A DNA stretch of 64,000 nt from Nostoc sp. TCL26-01 (GTDB taxonomy: Bacteria; Cyanobacteriota; Cyanobacteriia; Cyanobacteriales; Nostocaceae): positions 5,054,001 to 5,118,000 of the forward strand of contig NZ_CP040297.1 of the NCBI RefSeq assembly GCF_013393945.1. The letters are read 5' to 3'. The position numbers and the translations under genes were made by a program. How positions within the stretch are numbered: the stretch's first letter is position 1; each line of letters opens with the position of its first letter. This document shows positions 1 to 8,330 of this stretch, in pieces. Below the pieces are notes generated by a model. That model did no database searches. It saw only the letters and a list, made by a program, of their open reading frames with translations, and was not told where the DNA came from.

Positions 1-385
1 CTAGCTCTGCTGTACCAGGCAATTCCAGCGCTTTTGGCACAATATCCACTAAAATAAATGCTGTATACAGCGAAATCACCGCCGTAATTGCTTTAATCAA
101 CCCAGATAGCCAATAAGTAGGATACCAAAGCGTCCACACATTCATAATGTGAGTAGTGCCACAAGCAACAATAAAAGCACCAAAGAGTAACAAAATCCTG
201 ATAAAAGGAAAATCTTGACGCTGCTTGACAAAATAAAACAACGTCAAAGGAATCGAGTAATAAGCCAGCGCAATTATAGTGTCAGATAACAAATGTAACC
301 ACACCAACCCTGGATTCCACAGATAGCAATGCCCATGCGGCACAAAAGGACTGGAAATAAAAATTGAGTGTAATAGTTCTAACAT
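1..385 (-). CDS. Ethylene-receptor-like sensor kinase, N-terminal part (cut by window edge)
   Basis: The minus-strand frame opens with ATG at 385 and stays open to the window edge, giving 128 residues. They form three hydrophobic helices of the ethylene-binding type. The segments SDTIIALAYYSIPL and FGAFIVACGTTHIMNVW match ETR1 helices 1 and 2. Asp35, Tyr42, Ile45, Pro46, Cys75 and His79 sit where ETR1 has Asp25, Tyr32, Ile35, Pro36 and the copper ligands Cys65 and His69. In this family the domain binds Cu(I) and ethylene, and it is normally followed by GAF and histidine-kinase domains, as in Synechocystis Slr1212 (SynEtr1/UirS). The downstream domains lie outside the window, so the kinase part is inferred. 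The gene lies 145 bp downstream of the 788-residue response regulator on the same strand, with a repeat-filled gap between them. Confidence 0.85.
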   Translation of the reverse strand, partial: MLELLHSIFISSPFVPHGHCYLWNPGLVWLHLLSDTIIALAYYSIPLTLFYFVKQRQDFPFIRILLLFGAFIVACGTTHIMNVWTLWYPTYWLSGLIKAITAVISLYTAFILVDIVPKALELPGTAEL

Positions 386-529
386 ATAGGTTTTTAAGAG
401 TGCTGAGTGAGAGAGTGATGAGTGCTGAGTGAGGGAGTGCTGTTAGCGGTAGCGGGGCGTTTAGCCCGTGCTGAGTGAGGGACAAGAAGAGAATCTGTTG
501 ACCAATGACTAATGACTATTGACCATTGA
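386..529. repeat. Short tandem repeats plus dispersed GCGGTAGCGGGGCG element
   Basis: This gap holds GTGCTGAGTGAGGGA-type heptamers. At about 430-478 it has the element CTGTTAGCGGTAGCGGGGCG followed by TTTAGCCCGTGCTGAG. It ends in TGACCAATGACTAATGAC-type heptamers. The middle element recurs almost exactly at 37331-37370, and a diverged copy lies inside the phytochrome gene at about 32453-32501. No gene is visible. Confidence 0.8.
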
Positions 530-2896
530 CTATTGACTAACCACTCGATTTCTACCCATTACTTTTGCTTCATTTAGTACTTTATCGGCTGCTTGGTAGA
601 GTGCTTTGAGATTGTCTCCGGCTTGGGGATATTCCACAACTGCGGCGGTAAAAGTGGCGTGGAAAGTTTGCGTATTACCTGTAGTAAATTCCATTTGGCG
701 AAAACTTTTTAGCACCTCTACAAGTCTACGTACTCCTTCAAGTCTGGTCATCCCAGCCATACCGACGATAAACTCTGTACCTCCCCAACGTCCGACTACA
801 TCTTGAGCATGGAACATTTGCCGTAACAATTCTCCTAGTCGAGATAAGACGCGATCGCCAACGACATGACTATACTGATAATTAATTTGCTTCAATTCAT
901 CTAGTTGGACAATAGCAAAGCAGAGGGGCTGATGATGTTCATGGCTCCATTGCAGATAGCGATTTAAATCTTGTGTAGATTTGCGGCGATTGGCTACTAG
1001 CGTTAAGGTGTCGATTTCTGCTAGATTCTTTAACCATCTTGTCCGTTCTAAGCGGTTGAGAATCCTTGTCATTAATTCTGGTTCAACAATGGGTTTACTA
1101 ATGTAGTCATCAGCCCCAGCCGCAAATACTTGATGTCTTGTAACTGTATCACCGTGAGCCGTGAGAAATAAAACTGGTATGTTGCTCCACTGCGGTTCAT
1201 TGCGAATAACTTGGCATAATTCTATACCGCTAACCCCCGGCATTTCCACATCCAAAATTAATAGTTCTGGTTCTGCCAGTTCCAGGGCTTCTAAAAAGCG
1301 TAGAGGATTATCTAAGGTGTATACTTTTAAACCCCAAGGACTCAGTAATTTTTGCAGTGCCGTCAGTATTTGCGGATCGTCATCTACAACCATGACCCTG
1401 GCTTCTGTAGCACGAGATTGCTGTAATATTTGATTGACTGTTTCTAAAACTTGCATTGGCGCTATGGGTTTTTGTAACACGCCTCGTCCACCCAAACGGG
1501 CAATTTTTACCCGATCTAACAGACTACCTTGAGTAGTCAGCACGACAACTGGTACAGGAGGTGTTAAGTAGCTCAGTTCGGTGATTAAATTCAGCGCTTC
1601 TTGTGGCGCATCGACAGCAAGATTCATCAGGACAAAGCTGGGGGAATTTTCAGCAATTAATTGCCTAGCAGCGATCGCATCGGGGGCAATTTGTACCCTC
1701 AAACCCCAAGTATTCGTTTCTCTCTCTAACTGTTCCCCAAATTCCTGATCCTGATCAATAATCAACAGTAAAGGACGTTCATCTACTAATTTATTGCCAA
1801 CAAATAGTTTCGTTTTATACCCAGTTTTTAACTGTTGTAATTCTTGGCGCAATGCTGTTACTACTTGTCCCAAATGCTGTTTTGCTGGGGCTTTCAAGGT
1901 ATTGCCCTGTTCTAACAAGGATTCTGTTTCTTGAGCGAGACGAGAACCTGTATCAGAACCAAACATTCCCAGGGAACCAACTAATTTATGTGCTTCTAGT
2001 TTGGCTTGCGATCGCACTTTCTCGCTCAGTTTACTTTGTAGCAATTTACTAGCAGCTTGCTCAATCACACTTACCCTTTCTTCTAGTTTCTCCACTACCT
2101 CTTGCCAAACTTGACTGACTCCCGTCACTAGCTGATTTGGCATCCCAGAGGAAAAACTCATGACTTTGTCTACTGAGTGTTCTGGTACTTCTATCTCTGG
2201 AGGTTCTTCTTTTTTAACTGTAGGTGTTAACTTAAGCCGATACCCAATTCCATAAACCGTGTCGATGGGATCTTCAGTTACACCCGCAGCTTTCAGCTTT
2301 TGCCGCAATCCTTTGATATGGGATCTAACTGTATCTTCTGTTGGTGGTTCTTCAAATGACCATAAATGGTCTATCAAAGCACTACAACTGAATATGCGGT
2401 GATTGTTACGCAGAAAAAGTTCTAAAAGACCGTATTCTTTTGGTGTCAGGTGTAATATATTACTATCACAACTTACCTCACACGTACTGGGGTCAAGTTG
2501 GAGGTTTTGCCACTCCAATAGCGGTGGTAAAGCTGAACCACCACGACGTAATAAAGCTCGAATTCGTGCTAATAATTCTTGGAAATCAAAAGGTTTGGCA
2601 ACATAATCATCTGCACCAGCATCTAAGCCAGTCACCTTAATGGTGCTGGTGTCTTGGGCAGTTATTAACAGAATTGGTGTTTGATTACCACTCGCTCGTA
2701 ATCGCCGACATAAACTAAGTCCGTCCAGTTTAGGCAATACTAAATCTAGCAAAATTAAGTCATAAGTAAATAACTCAGCTAAATCCCAGCCTTCCTGTCC
2801 ATCCTTGGCAAAATCAACGGCATAATGTTGACTTGTCAGCGATTTGATCAGTGATTCAGCAACAAGTTCATCGTCTTCTACTAAAAGGATTCTCAT
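530..2896 (-). CDS. Six-domain response regulator: REC-wHTH-Hpt-REC-REC-GGDEF
   Basis: This 788-residue signalling protein starts MRILLVEDDE. The domain order is: receiver 1 (about 1-118, phosphoacceptor in LILLDLVLPKLDG); an OmpR/PhoB winged helix (about 125-225, LTPKEYGLLELF and TVYGIGYRLKL); an Hpt-like helical bundle (about 260-355, EAHKLVGSLGMFG with a candidate phospho-His); receiver 2 (about 375-495); receiver 3 (about 500-620, LLILDVEMPGVSG); and GGDEF (about 630-788). Receiver 2 reads FVLMNLAVD, with Asn at the phosphoacceptor site, so it is probably not phosphorylated. The GGDEF signature is GGTEF, so diguanylate cyclase activity is likely but the third position is not the usual Asp/Glu. 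Having a DNA-binding domain and a c-di-GMP domain in one chain is uncommon. The ethylene-receptor-like kinase downstream is a plausible phosphodonor (inference). Confidence 0.9.
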   Translation of the reverse strand: MRILLVEDDELVAESLIKSLTSQHYAVDFAKDGQEGWDLAELFTYDLILLDLVLPKLDGLSLCRRLRASGNQTPILLITAQDTSTIKVTGLDAGADDYVAKPFDFQELLARIRALLRRGGSALPPLLEWQNLQLDPSTCEVSCDSNILHLTPKEYGLLELFLRNNHRIFSCSALIDHLWSFEEPPTEDTVRSHIKGLRQKLKAAGVTEDPIDTVYGIGYRLKLTPTVKKEEPPEIEVPEHSVDKVMSFSSGMPNQLVTGVSQVWQEVVEKLEERVSVIEQAASKLLQSKLSEKVRSQAKLEAHKLVGSLGMFGSDTGSRLAQETESLLEQGNTLKAPAKQHLGQVVTALRQELQQLKTGYKTKLFVGNKLVDERPLLLIIDQDQEFGEQLERETNTWGLRVQIAPDAIAARQLIAENSPSFVLMNLAVDAPQEALNLITELSYLTPPVPVVVLTTQGSLLDRVKIARLGGRGVLQKPIAPMQVLETVNQILQQSRATEARVMVVDDDPQILTALQKLLSPWGLKVYTLDNPLRFLEALELAEPELLILDVEMPGVSGIELCQVIRNEPQWSNIPVLFLTAHGDTVTRHQVFAAGADDYISKPIVEPELMTRILNRLERTRWLKNLAEIDTLTLVANRRKSTQDLNRYLQWSHEHHQPLCFAIVQLDELKQINYQYSHVVGDRVLSRLGELLRQMFHAQDVVGRWGGTEFIVGMAGMTRLEGVRRLVEVLKSFRQMEFTTGNTQTFHATFTAAVVEYPQAGDNLKALYQAADKVLNEAKVMGRNRVVSQ

Positions 2897-3299
2897 AGCG
2901 GTTAATCACCGCGAATCAGTATCTAATCAATTGTAAAAAAAATAAATAACTCTATGTAAAGACTGTAGGAAAGTTACATCATCAGGCTAACTCACTTTAC
3001 CTCATGACTAATTTGTAATTCGTAATACTCGCCAAAGGCGAGAAGCAAGCTACGTAATTTATGAAGCTTCGCGTGTCAGCTGTCATGTATCATTGGCTGC
3101 ATTTATCTACCAATAGGCATCTGGTGAAAATGAATGTAGAGACGTTGCACTGCAAAGTCTCTACAAGGATTTCGGGCAACGTAGAATTAATTTCTACCAG
3201 ATGTCTAATCCCGTCAAATAACTGATCTAAAAATAGTCTGTGCAATCTTCCCAGCAGCAGATCAGTAAAATACGGTATACTTACAAGCCTACTGGACTC
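2897..3299. other. Intergenic region with palindromic repeat
   Basis: I see no gene here. A 29-bp palindrome (3136-3164, arms GTAGAGACGTTGCA / TGCAAAGTCTCTAC) is nested inside a second inverted repeat, GGCATCTGGT (about 3117) / ACCAGATGTC (about 3197). The palindrome recurs at 20956-20984 and 39743-39771. The promoter of the 788-residue regulator must lie just above 2897. Confidence 0.6.
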
Positions 3300-3548
3300 T
3301 TAAAAAGTGATTTTTTGGGCGATCGCTTTTAAACAAAAACTTTTTAACTTACTCAAAACCTCAACCTTTTTTATCTTTCCCTGGGGAATAAGTTCATGAT
3401 CAGTAGATTCTTGTAGTGGTAATTCCCAGACATCACATATTTCATCTTTTTGCTGATCTGATAATTCGAGATCATGTGGTAAATGAGCCTGCTGCCCAAA
3501 TAACCAATCCTCTCCATCTAATAATTCTCTTTCTGTGTCATGAAACAT
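3300..3548 (-). CDS. Small hypothetical protein
   Basis: This is an 82-residue ORF starting MFHDTERELLDGEDWLFG, with acidic middle text (DLELSDQQKDEICDVWELP) and a basic C-terminus. The frame extends upstream to a GTG at 3590 through HIP1 sequence. I prefer the ATG at 3548, but neither start has a clear ribosome site. I do not recognise a family. It lies downstream of the flavin monooxygenase on the same strand (83 bp), so it could be cotranscribed. The reading frame looks protein-like, but it may also be the remains of a longer gene. Confidence 0.4.
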   Translation of the reverse strand: MFHDTERELLDGEDWLFGQQAHLPHDLELSDQQKDEICDVWELPLQESTDHELIPQGKIKKVEVLSKLKSFCLKAIAQKITF

Positions 3549-3631
3549 ATATTTACCATTAAGGCAGAATGCGATCGCTATCGCGTTCACCCACCCCCAA
3601 AAGTAACTTTATATACCTGTTGAAGCTGTAC

Positions 3632-4969
3632 TTATACGACAGTTGTCTGGAAGAAGCGGTTAGCGGGGCGCGCCAGTCCGAGGTTTTCGCGCAGTGTCTT
3701 GCCTTCATACTCTTTGCGGAAGATACCGCGCCGTTGGAGTTCTGGCACAACGTTGTCTACAAAATCATCCAATCCTTCAGGCAGAAAAGGGAACATGATG
3801 TTAAAACCATCAGAACCTTCCTCCAATAGCCATTGTTCCATCTCATCGGCGATCGCTTGTGGTGTGCCGACGAAAGCCAGCCCCCCGTAACTACCAATGC
3901 GTTGCGCCAGTTGTCGAATAGTCAAATTCTCACGTTGCGCTAGGGCTATTACTCTTTCTCGTGAAGAATGACCAGCATTAGTCGGTGGGATTTCGGGCAA
4001 GGGGCCATCCGGATCAAAACCCGACACGTTGTAGCCAAGCGCACCATTGAGGCTAGCAATCCCACTGTCATAATGTACTAGGCTATCCAAATAAAGACGC
4101 TTGGCGTGTGCTTCGGCGATAGTTTCCCCTACGATAACTAAAGCTCCTGGCAGGATTTTTATACTCTCAGGGTCACGTCCAATTGCCCTGGCGCGTCCCT
4201 TAATATCTGCAAATAAAGCCTTACCAGCCTCCAGATTACCAGCAGGTGCAAACACAGCCTCGGCGGTTTCGGCAGCTAATTGCCGTCCGGCTTCGGATGC
4301 ACCAGCCTGAACGATTACTGGCCAGCCTTGGACAGGTCTAGCAATGTTCAATGGCCCCCGCACTGAGAGATATTTTCCCTGATGGTTGAGAACGTGAAGC
4401 TTGTCAGGGTCGAAATAGATCCCTGCTTCCACGTCTCGAATAAACGCATCGTCAGCAAAGGAATCCCAAAGACCTGTGACAACATCATAAAATTCTCTAG
4501 CCCGCCGATAGCGTTCATCATGTTCTATCTCTTCTTCTAAACCAAAGTTAAGTGCTGCGTCTGGATTGGTTGTGGTGACGATGTTCCAGCCAGCGCGACC
4601 ACCACTGATATGGTCGAGGGAGGCGAAGCGGCGAGCAATGTGGTAAGGCTGGTCATAGGTTGTAGAAGCGGTAGCTACTAGTCCGATGTGTTCGGTGACG
4701 GTAGCGAGGGCAGAAAGCAGAGTAAATGGCTCAAATGAGGTGACAGTATGACTGCGTTTCAGGGCGTTGATTGGCATATTTAGCACCGCTAAGTGATCTG
4801 CCATAAAGAATGCGTCAAACTTGCCCTGTTCTAGTTTTTGGATGAATTTTTTCAGTGCTGAGAAGTTGAAATTAGCATCAGGCAAAGCCCCAGGATAACG
4901 CCAAGCCCCTGTATGTATGCTTACTGGACGCATGAATGCACCAAGTTTCAATTGCTTCGCTTTGCTCAT
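3632..4969 (-). CDS. NtaA/SnaA/DszA-type FMNH2-dependent monooxygenase
   Basis: This 445-residue protein has the luciferase-like monooxygenase fold of the nitrilotriacetate/dibenzothiophene-sulfone subfamily (usual length about 440-460). Recognisable stretches are LGAFMRPVSIHTGAWRYP near the N-terminus, FDAFFMADHLAV, TYDQPYHIARRFASLDH, ISGGRAGWNIVTT and GWPVIVQAGASEAGR. Such enzymes use FMNH2 from a separate reductase and O2 to cleave C-N or C-S bonds. No reductase gene is visible nearby. The start is well supported: GGAGGAATA directly precedes ATG. The neighbours (a 37-codon ORF 73 bp upstream, a TauE permease and AprA-like proteins across the divergent promoter) point to scavenging sulfur from organosulfur compounds. 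The substrate itself cannot be read from the sequence. Confidence 0.88.
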   Translation of the reverse strand: MSKAKQLKLGAFMRPVSIHTGAWRYPGALPDANFNFSALKKFIQKLEQGKFDAFFMADHLAVLNMPINALKRSHTVTSFEPFTLLSALATVTEHIGLVATASTTYDQPYHIARRFASLDHISGGRAGWNIVTTTNPDAALNFGLEEEIEHDERYRRAREFYDVVTGLWDSFADDAFIRDVEAGIYFDPDKLHVLNHQGKYLSVRGPLNIARPVQGWPVIVQAGASEAGRQLAAETAEAVFAPAGNLEAGKALFADIKGRARAIGRDPESIKILPGALVIVGETIAEAHAKRLYLDSLVHYDSGIASLNGALGYNVSGFDPDGPLPEIPPTNAGHSSRERVIALAQRENLTIRQLAQRIGSYGGLAFVGTPQAIADEMEQWLLEEGSDGFNIMFPFLPEGLDDFVDNVVPELQRRGIFRKEYEGKTLRENLGLARPANRFFQTTVV

Positions 4970-5042
4970 TATTCCTCCGTATTATCAATATCAGGGTAAA
5001 ACTGTTCCCTGTCCTCGCTATCAGACTTTTTCAGCAGGCCAA

Positions 5043-5156
5043 CTAAATCAGGCTCTTGGCTCGTGAATAACTAGCATCACGAGGTTCAAGAGGATGGTTC
5101 ATTACGCCGCAGTTACCGTAAACAGGAATCCAAATCCCATAGCGTAGTTCAGACAT
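5043..5156 (-). CDS. 37-residue mini-ORF, monooxygenase N-terminus-like
   Basis: ATG at 5156 to TAG at 5043 encodes 37 residues with MSELRYGIWIPVYGNCG and PRDASYSRAKSLI. Nineteen of the first 30 positions are identical to the divergent 37-residue ORF at 5338-5451. The codons for shared residues often differ in the third base (TCT/TCA, TAT/TAC, GGG/GGT), which suggests selection on the peptide. The text resembles the first beta strand and loop of LLM-class flavin monooxygenases (attribution from memory, not searched), but it stops where the barrel should continue. It sits 73 bp before the monooxygenase gene, so it may be a leader peptide, a microprotein or a decayed 5' end. The ribosome site is weak (GAGAAAGCT). 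Confidence 0.55.
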   Translation of the reverse strand: MSELRYGIWIPVYGNCGVMNHPLEPRDASYSRAKSLI

Positions 5157-5337
5157 AGCTTTCTCGAACCTTTGTAGTCGGCATTAAAACTTTACTTTTG
5201 TAGCTGAAGTATTCTACGTTAAATCGGTAGATTTGTAGTAGTATTTTATGAGATTTGCATATATGAGGATAAAAAACAAGGGAGTAGGTAGATTCTGTAT
5301 TTCCCCAGTTCCTATTTAATTAATCTGGAGATAGACA
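5157..5337. promoter_or_regulatory. Divergent promoter region of the organosulfur island
   Basis: This 181-bp AT-rich spacer between the two opposed mini-ORFs must carry both promoters. It contains the inverted repeat AAATC-GGTA-GATTT at 5221-5234, followed by GTAGTAGT. The same arrangement lies 47 bp upstream of the dienelactone hydrolase gene at 17929-17942. The repeat is 64 bp above the minus-strand start and 104 bp above the plus-strand start. I did not assign -10/-35 boxes. Confidence 0.6.
5221..5234. promoter_or_regulatory. Candidate operator AAATC-N4-GATTT (copy 1)
   Basis: This is a perfect 5-bp inverted repeat with a 4-bp spacer, preceded by T and followed by GTAGTAGT. Compared with the site at 17929-17942, it shares TAAATCG, then one mismatch, then TAGATTT, then AGTAGT after a 2-bp gap. 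Both lie in front of sulfur-related genes, which suggests a common regulator of unknown identity. Confidence 0.5.
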
Positions 5338-5451
5338 ATGTCAAAACCACGCTACGGTATTTGGTCGCCTGTTGGGGGTAACTTTGGCCCTCTCAATGCG
5401 CCAGATGAACTGATTGATGCTAGTTATGAAGTTGATTTACCGAAACGCTAA
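5338..5451 (+). CDS. 37-residue mini-ORF, monooxygenase N-terminus-like
   Basis: ATG at 5338 to TAA at 5451 encodes 37 residues containing MSKPRYGIWSPVGGNFG and ELIDASYEVDLPKR. A good ribosome site (CTGGAG, 8 bases before ATG) supports translation. It matches the divergent mini-ORF in length and in the pattern RYGIW-x-PV-x-GN-x-G-xx-N-x-P ... DASY, then diverges after DASY. It precedes the TauE-type permease by 40 bp. A 5' remnant of a flavin monooxygenase gene is the conservative reading. A functional leader peptide or microprotein is the alternative, favoured by the ribosome site and by the paired arrangement. Confidence 0.6.
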   Translation: MSKPRYGIWSPVGGNFGPLNAPDELIDASYEVDLPKR

Positions 5452-5491
5452 ATATAAGATTCTAAAGTTTTCCTAGCTTTATTCAATAGAT

Positions 5492-6259
5492 ATGACTTTT
5501 GCACAGGCTTGTGTTCTGTTTCCGATTTCCTGGGTGTGCGGAGCCTTAAATTCTGTTGCGGGTGGAGGCGGGATAATCACCTTTCCAACTCTCATACTTG
5601 TTGGTTTATCTCCCATCAGTGCGAATGCAACAAGCACAGTCATTTCCTGGCCAGGTCATATTGTAGGTGTTGCTGCCTACCGCAAAGAATTGCAGAATCA
5701 TCTGCGTCTCTCTTGGCTTTTGAGTGGCGTGAGTTTAGTTGGTGGAATATTGGGTGCAATATTGCTTCTTTACACTCCAACTGCAACATTCGATCGACTT
5801 GTACCGTATCTACTACTGGTATCCATGTTGCTCTTTACTTTCGGCAATTCCATTACGACTCGCTTACAGAGCAATCCTACAGAAGTAGACCAAGCCAACT
5901 GGTATCATCTGCTGAAAGTAGCTTTTATCTTTTTTTTTGTTGCTGTTTATGGTGGATTTTACGGTTTAGGCATTAGTTTTTTGATCCTTGCTACTCTACA
6001 AATACTGGGAATAAAGCAAATACATGAGATGAATGCTCTGAAACTGTTGTTAATTAGTTGTACCTATGGTTTTGCGGTTATTACATTTGTGTTAGCTGGA
6101 ATTGTTGCTTGGCCACAAGCGCTACTAATGATGGCAGGATCGGTGACAGGAGGTTACAGTGGCGCTTACTATGCCCGTAAGTTAGACCCAAAGTGGGTGA
6201 AGCGGTTTGTAACGGTTGTTGGTTTTGCAATGACCTCCTACTTCTTCTTCAAGAAATAG
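5492..6259 (+). CDS. TauE/SafE-family permease
   Basis: This 255-residue protein has about seven to eight hydrophobic segments. The N-terminal signature WVCGALNSVAGGGGIITFPT and the repeat-like second half around FFFVAVYGGFYGLGISFL are typical of TauE/SafE (DUF81) transporters, which usually have two related halves and 240-270 residues. The family includes sulfite/sulfonate exporters and sulfoacetate carriers, but substrate prediction from sequence is unreliable. The gene is 40 bp after a mini-ORF and 387 bp before the AprA-like flavoprotein. In this context it may move sulfite or an organosulfur product across the inner membrane (inference). Confidence 0.85.
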   Translation: MTFAQACVLFPISWVCGALNSVAGGGGIITFPTLILVGLSPISANATSTVISWPGHIVGVAAYRKELQNHLRLSWLLSGVSLVGGILGAILLLYTPTATFDRLVPYLLLVSMLLFTFGNSITTRLQSNPTEVDQANWYHLLKVAFIFFFVAVYGGFYGLGISFLILATLQILGIKQIHEMNALKLLLISCTYGFAVITFVLAGIVAWPQALLMMAGSVTGGYSGAYYARKLDPKWVKRFVTVVGFAMTSYFFFKK

Positions 6260-6646
6260 TGATGTCAACAAGAAGGGTGTAGGGGATGAAGACGGCTGTC
6301 CCTAAAAGATTTTTGCGCCACAACCGTTTCAGCCAGATAGAAAATTAACTTGCACTACTTATTGTTAGAAAAACTAATAATTAGAGTATGATACTATTTG
6401 TGATGTGCTGTACATACTCTTTGTAAATATCATGCAAACTTAGACAAAGCAGCATTGATTAGTCACAAACAAATTAGCGATAACTCAGTTATCGCTACCG
6501 CTAACGCAATTCAATCAACAAAAAAACAGATAAGCAAAACACGCCAGTATAGTAGCTCATTGTCGAAGATGGCATTAATGACGAATTACTAGCAGAAATG
6601 CAAGCGTGTAGATTTTGCCTGTAGAAGCCATTCGCAGTAACAAAGT
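6260..6646. other. Intergenic region upstream of the AprA-like gene
   Basis: The region is mostly AT-rich. A hairpin AGCGATAAC-TCA-GTTATCGCT lies at 6476-6496. The stretch around 6561-6624 reads in one frame as an open tail ending MQACRFCL-stop, but it has no ribosome site. No AAATC-N4-GATTT site was seen here. The gap is large enough for a separate promoter for 6647. Confidence 0.5.
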
Positions 6647-8317
6647 ATGAAACTGACTGCCAAGCAGGAGGAAAAGGAATTGCTAACAGAAAATGAACTA
6701 CAACTAAGTGCTGATGTGCTGGTAATTGGTGGCGGCCCTGCTGCTGCGTGGGCAGCATGGGCAGCAGCATCTCAAGGTGTCAAAGTCATCATTGCTGATA
6801 AAGGTTTTCTGGGTACAAGCGGTGCAGCTGCGGCCAGTGGCAATGGGATTATGGCTCCTTCTCCGGAGAATTGGGACAAAGTTGTATCAGAGCGTTATCG
6901 CGCAGGAAAAGAGCTAGCTAACTTACGTTGGATTGAGCGTGTCATCGAAAAAACTTGGCTCAGTTTGCCCCTAGTAGAAACATGGGGCTATCGGTTTCCC
7001 AAGGAAAATGGGGAATCTGTGCGCATGAGTTATTATGGCCCAGAATATATGCGGGTAATGCGGAAAAACCTGTTGCGTTCTGGTGTGCAGATTCTCGACC
7101 AAAGTCCGGCTTTAGAGCTTTTATTGGCTGAAGACGGCTCAGTGGCAGGAGCAAGAGGTGTGCAACGGCAGCACCATCGTACCTATACCGTTCGTGCTGG
7201 TGCGGTGGTCTTGGCAAATGGTGGTTGTGCGTTCTTGAGTAAAGCCTTAGGTTGCAATACTAATACAGGTGATGGACTGCTGATGGCAGTAGAAGCTGGT
7301 GGTGAACTTTCCAGTATGGAAGCGTCCAATCACTATGCAATTTCGACGGCTTTTAATGCTACGGTGACGAGGGGTGTTCCTTTTGGCTGGGCTAGTTATA
7401 CTGATGAGGCAGGTAACGATCTTGGTGGTTATATCAATGGTCGTCGCGATCCTGGGTTCCTCCCTGATGCTCTGACGAAAGGTTCCGTTTATGCTCGTTT
7501 AGATCAAGCTACACCTGAAGTTAAAGCAGTGATTGAAAAGTCTCATTTCATCGCTTTTCTACCATATAAAAAAGCTGGCATTGATCCCTATACGGAGCGA
7601 GTACCTGTAACCCTGATTTTAGAAGGTACAGTCCGAGGTACGGGTGGAATTCGGATTGTCAATGATCATTGTGCGACAAAAGTGCCTGGACTTTTTGCGG
7701 CTGGTGATGCAGCATCGCGGGAGTTTTTAGCAGGGTTAGCTTCTGGTGGTGGTGGCCCTAATGCTGCTTGGGCAATCTCTACAGGACAATGGGCTGGAGA
7801 AGGCGCTGCTGCTTTTGCCAAGAGTCTGGGCGCACGTGCAAATGAAAGGGTTGCACGTGCAGCTGGTCAAGTGGGATTGCGCTCAAACTCTCCTGCGTCT
7901 CAAAAATTTGATAGTGAGGAGATTGTAAGCGGTGTCCAAGCGCAGATGTTCCCGTTAGAGAAAAATTACTGGCGTTCTGAGCAAAAACTTCTCGATTCTC
8001 TTGCCAAACTAGAAGTTCTGTGGCAACAGGTACAAAAAAGTCCCAAACAAGATACTGTGCGCGATATAGAATTTTCTCGTCGGGCCGTTGCGCTCACAGC
8101 TGTAGCGAGATGGGCATATTTTAGTGCTTTACACCGCACGGAAACTCGCAGCGAACATATCCGCGTAGACTATCTCCAGACTGATCCCCACCAACGTTAT
8201 TATCAAGCCACAGGCGGCTTAGATAAGCTATGGGTACGGCGTGATTGGATTACGGATACTCTGGCCTCAGCACCATTACAAACAACTCAAACTACACCTG
8301 TTGTATCAAATTTGTAG
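6647..8317 (+). CDS. AprA-like FAD-dependent oxidoreductase
   Basis: This 556-residue flavoprotein belongs to the fumarate reductase/succinate dehydrogenase/adenylylsulfate reductase alpha superfamily. The FAD-binding motif VIGGGPAAAWAAWAA is at about 26-40, and GTSGAAAASGNGIMAP follows. GLFAAGDAASREFLAGLASGG gives the C-terminal FAD contact after a TRGVPFGWASY middle section. It is shorter than true AprA (about 620). The next gene, 13 bp away, is a two-cluster ferredoxin, mirroring AprA-AprB. No Sat, QmoABC or complete Apr set accompanies it, and this lineage normally assimilates sulfate through PAPS reductase. A role as an electron-transferring redox enzyme in organosulfur breakdown is therefore more likely than sulfate respiration. 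The exact reaction is unknown. Confidence 0.8.
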   Translation: MKLTAKQEEKELLTENELQLSADVLVIGGGPAAAWAAWAAASQGVKVIIADKGFLGTSGAAAASGNGIMAPSPENWDKVVSERYRAGKELANLRWIERVIEKTWLSLPLVETWGYRFPKENGESVRMSYYGPEYMRVMRKNLLRSGVQILDQSPALELLLAEDGSVAGARGVQRQHHRTYTVRAGAVVLANGGCAFLSKALGCNTNTGDGLLMAVEAGGELSSMEASNHYAISTAFNATVTRGVPFGWASYTDEAGNDLGGYINGRRDPGFLPDALTKGSVYARLDQATPEVKAVIEKSHFIAFLPYKKAGIDPYTERVPVTLILEGTVRGTGGIRIVNDHCATKVPGLFAAGDAASREFLAGLASGGGGPNAAWAISTGQWAGEGAAAFAKSLGARANERVARAAGQVGLRSNSPASQKFDSEEIVSGVQAQMFPLEKNYWRSEQKLLDSLAKLEVLWQQVQKSPKQDTVRDIEFSRRAVALTAVARWAYFSALHRTETRSEHIRVDYLQTDPHQRYYQATGGLDKLWVRRDWITDTLASAPLQTTQTTPVVSNL

Positions 8318-8330
8318 CAGGAGCAATATC

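Noticed and set aside
282..485. 67-codon minus-strand frame at the left end
   Set aside because: It lies in another frame of the ethylene-receptor-like gene and repeat DNA; the true coding frame is the one starting at 385.
6598..6624. Eight-codon frame MQACRFCL upstream of the AprA-like gene, considered as a cysteine attenuator leader
   Set aside because: Two Cys codons are suggestive, but there is no ribosome site and no terminator/antiterminator pair between it and the gene.
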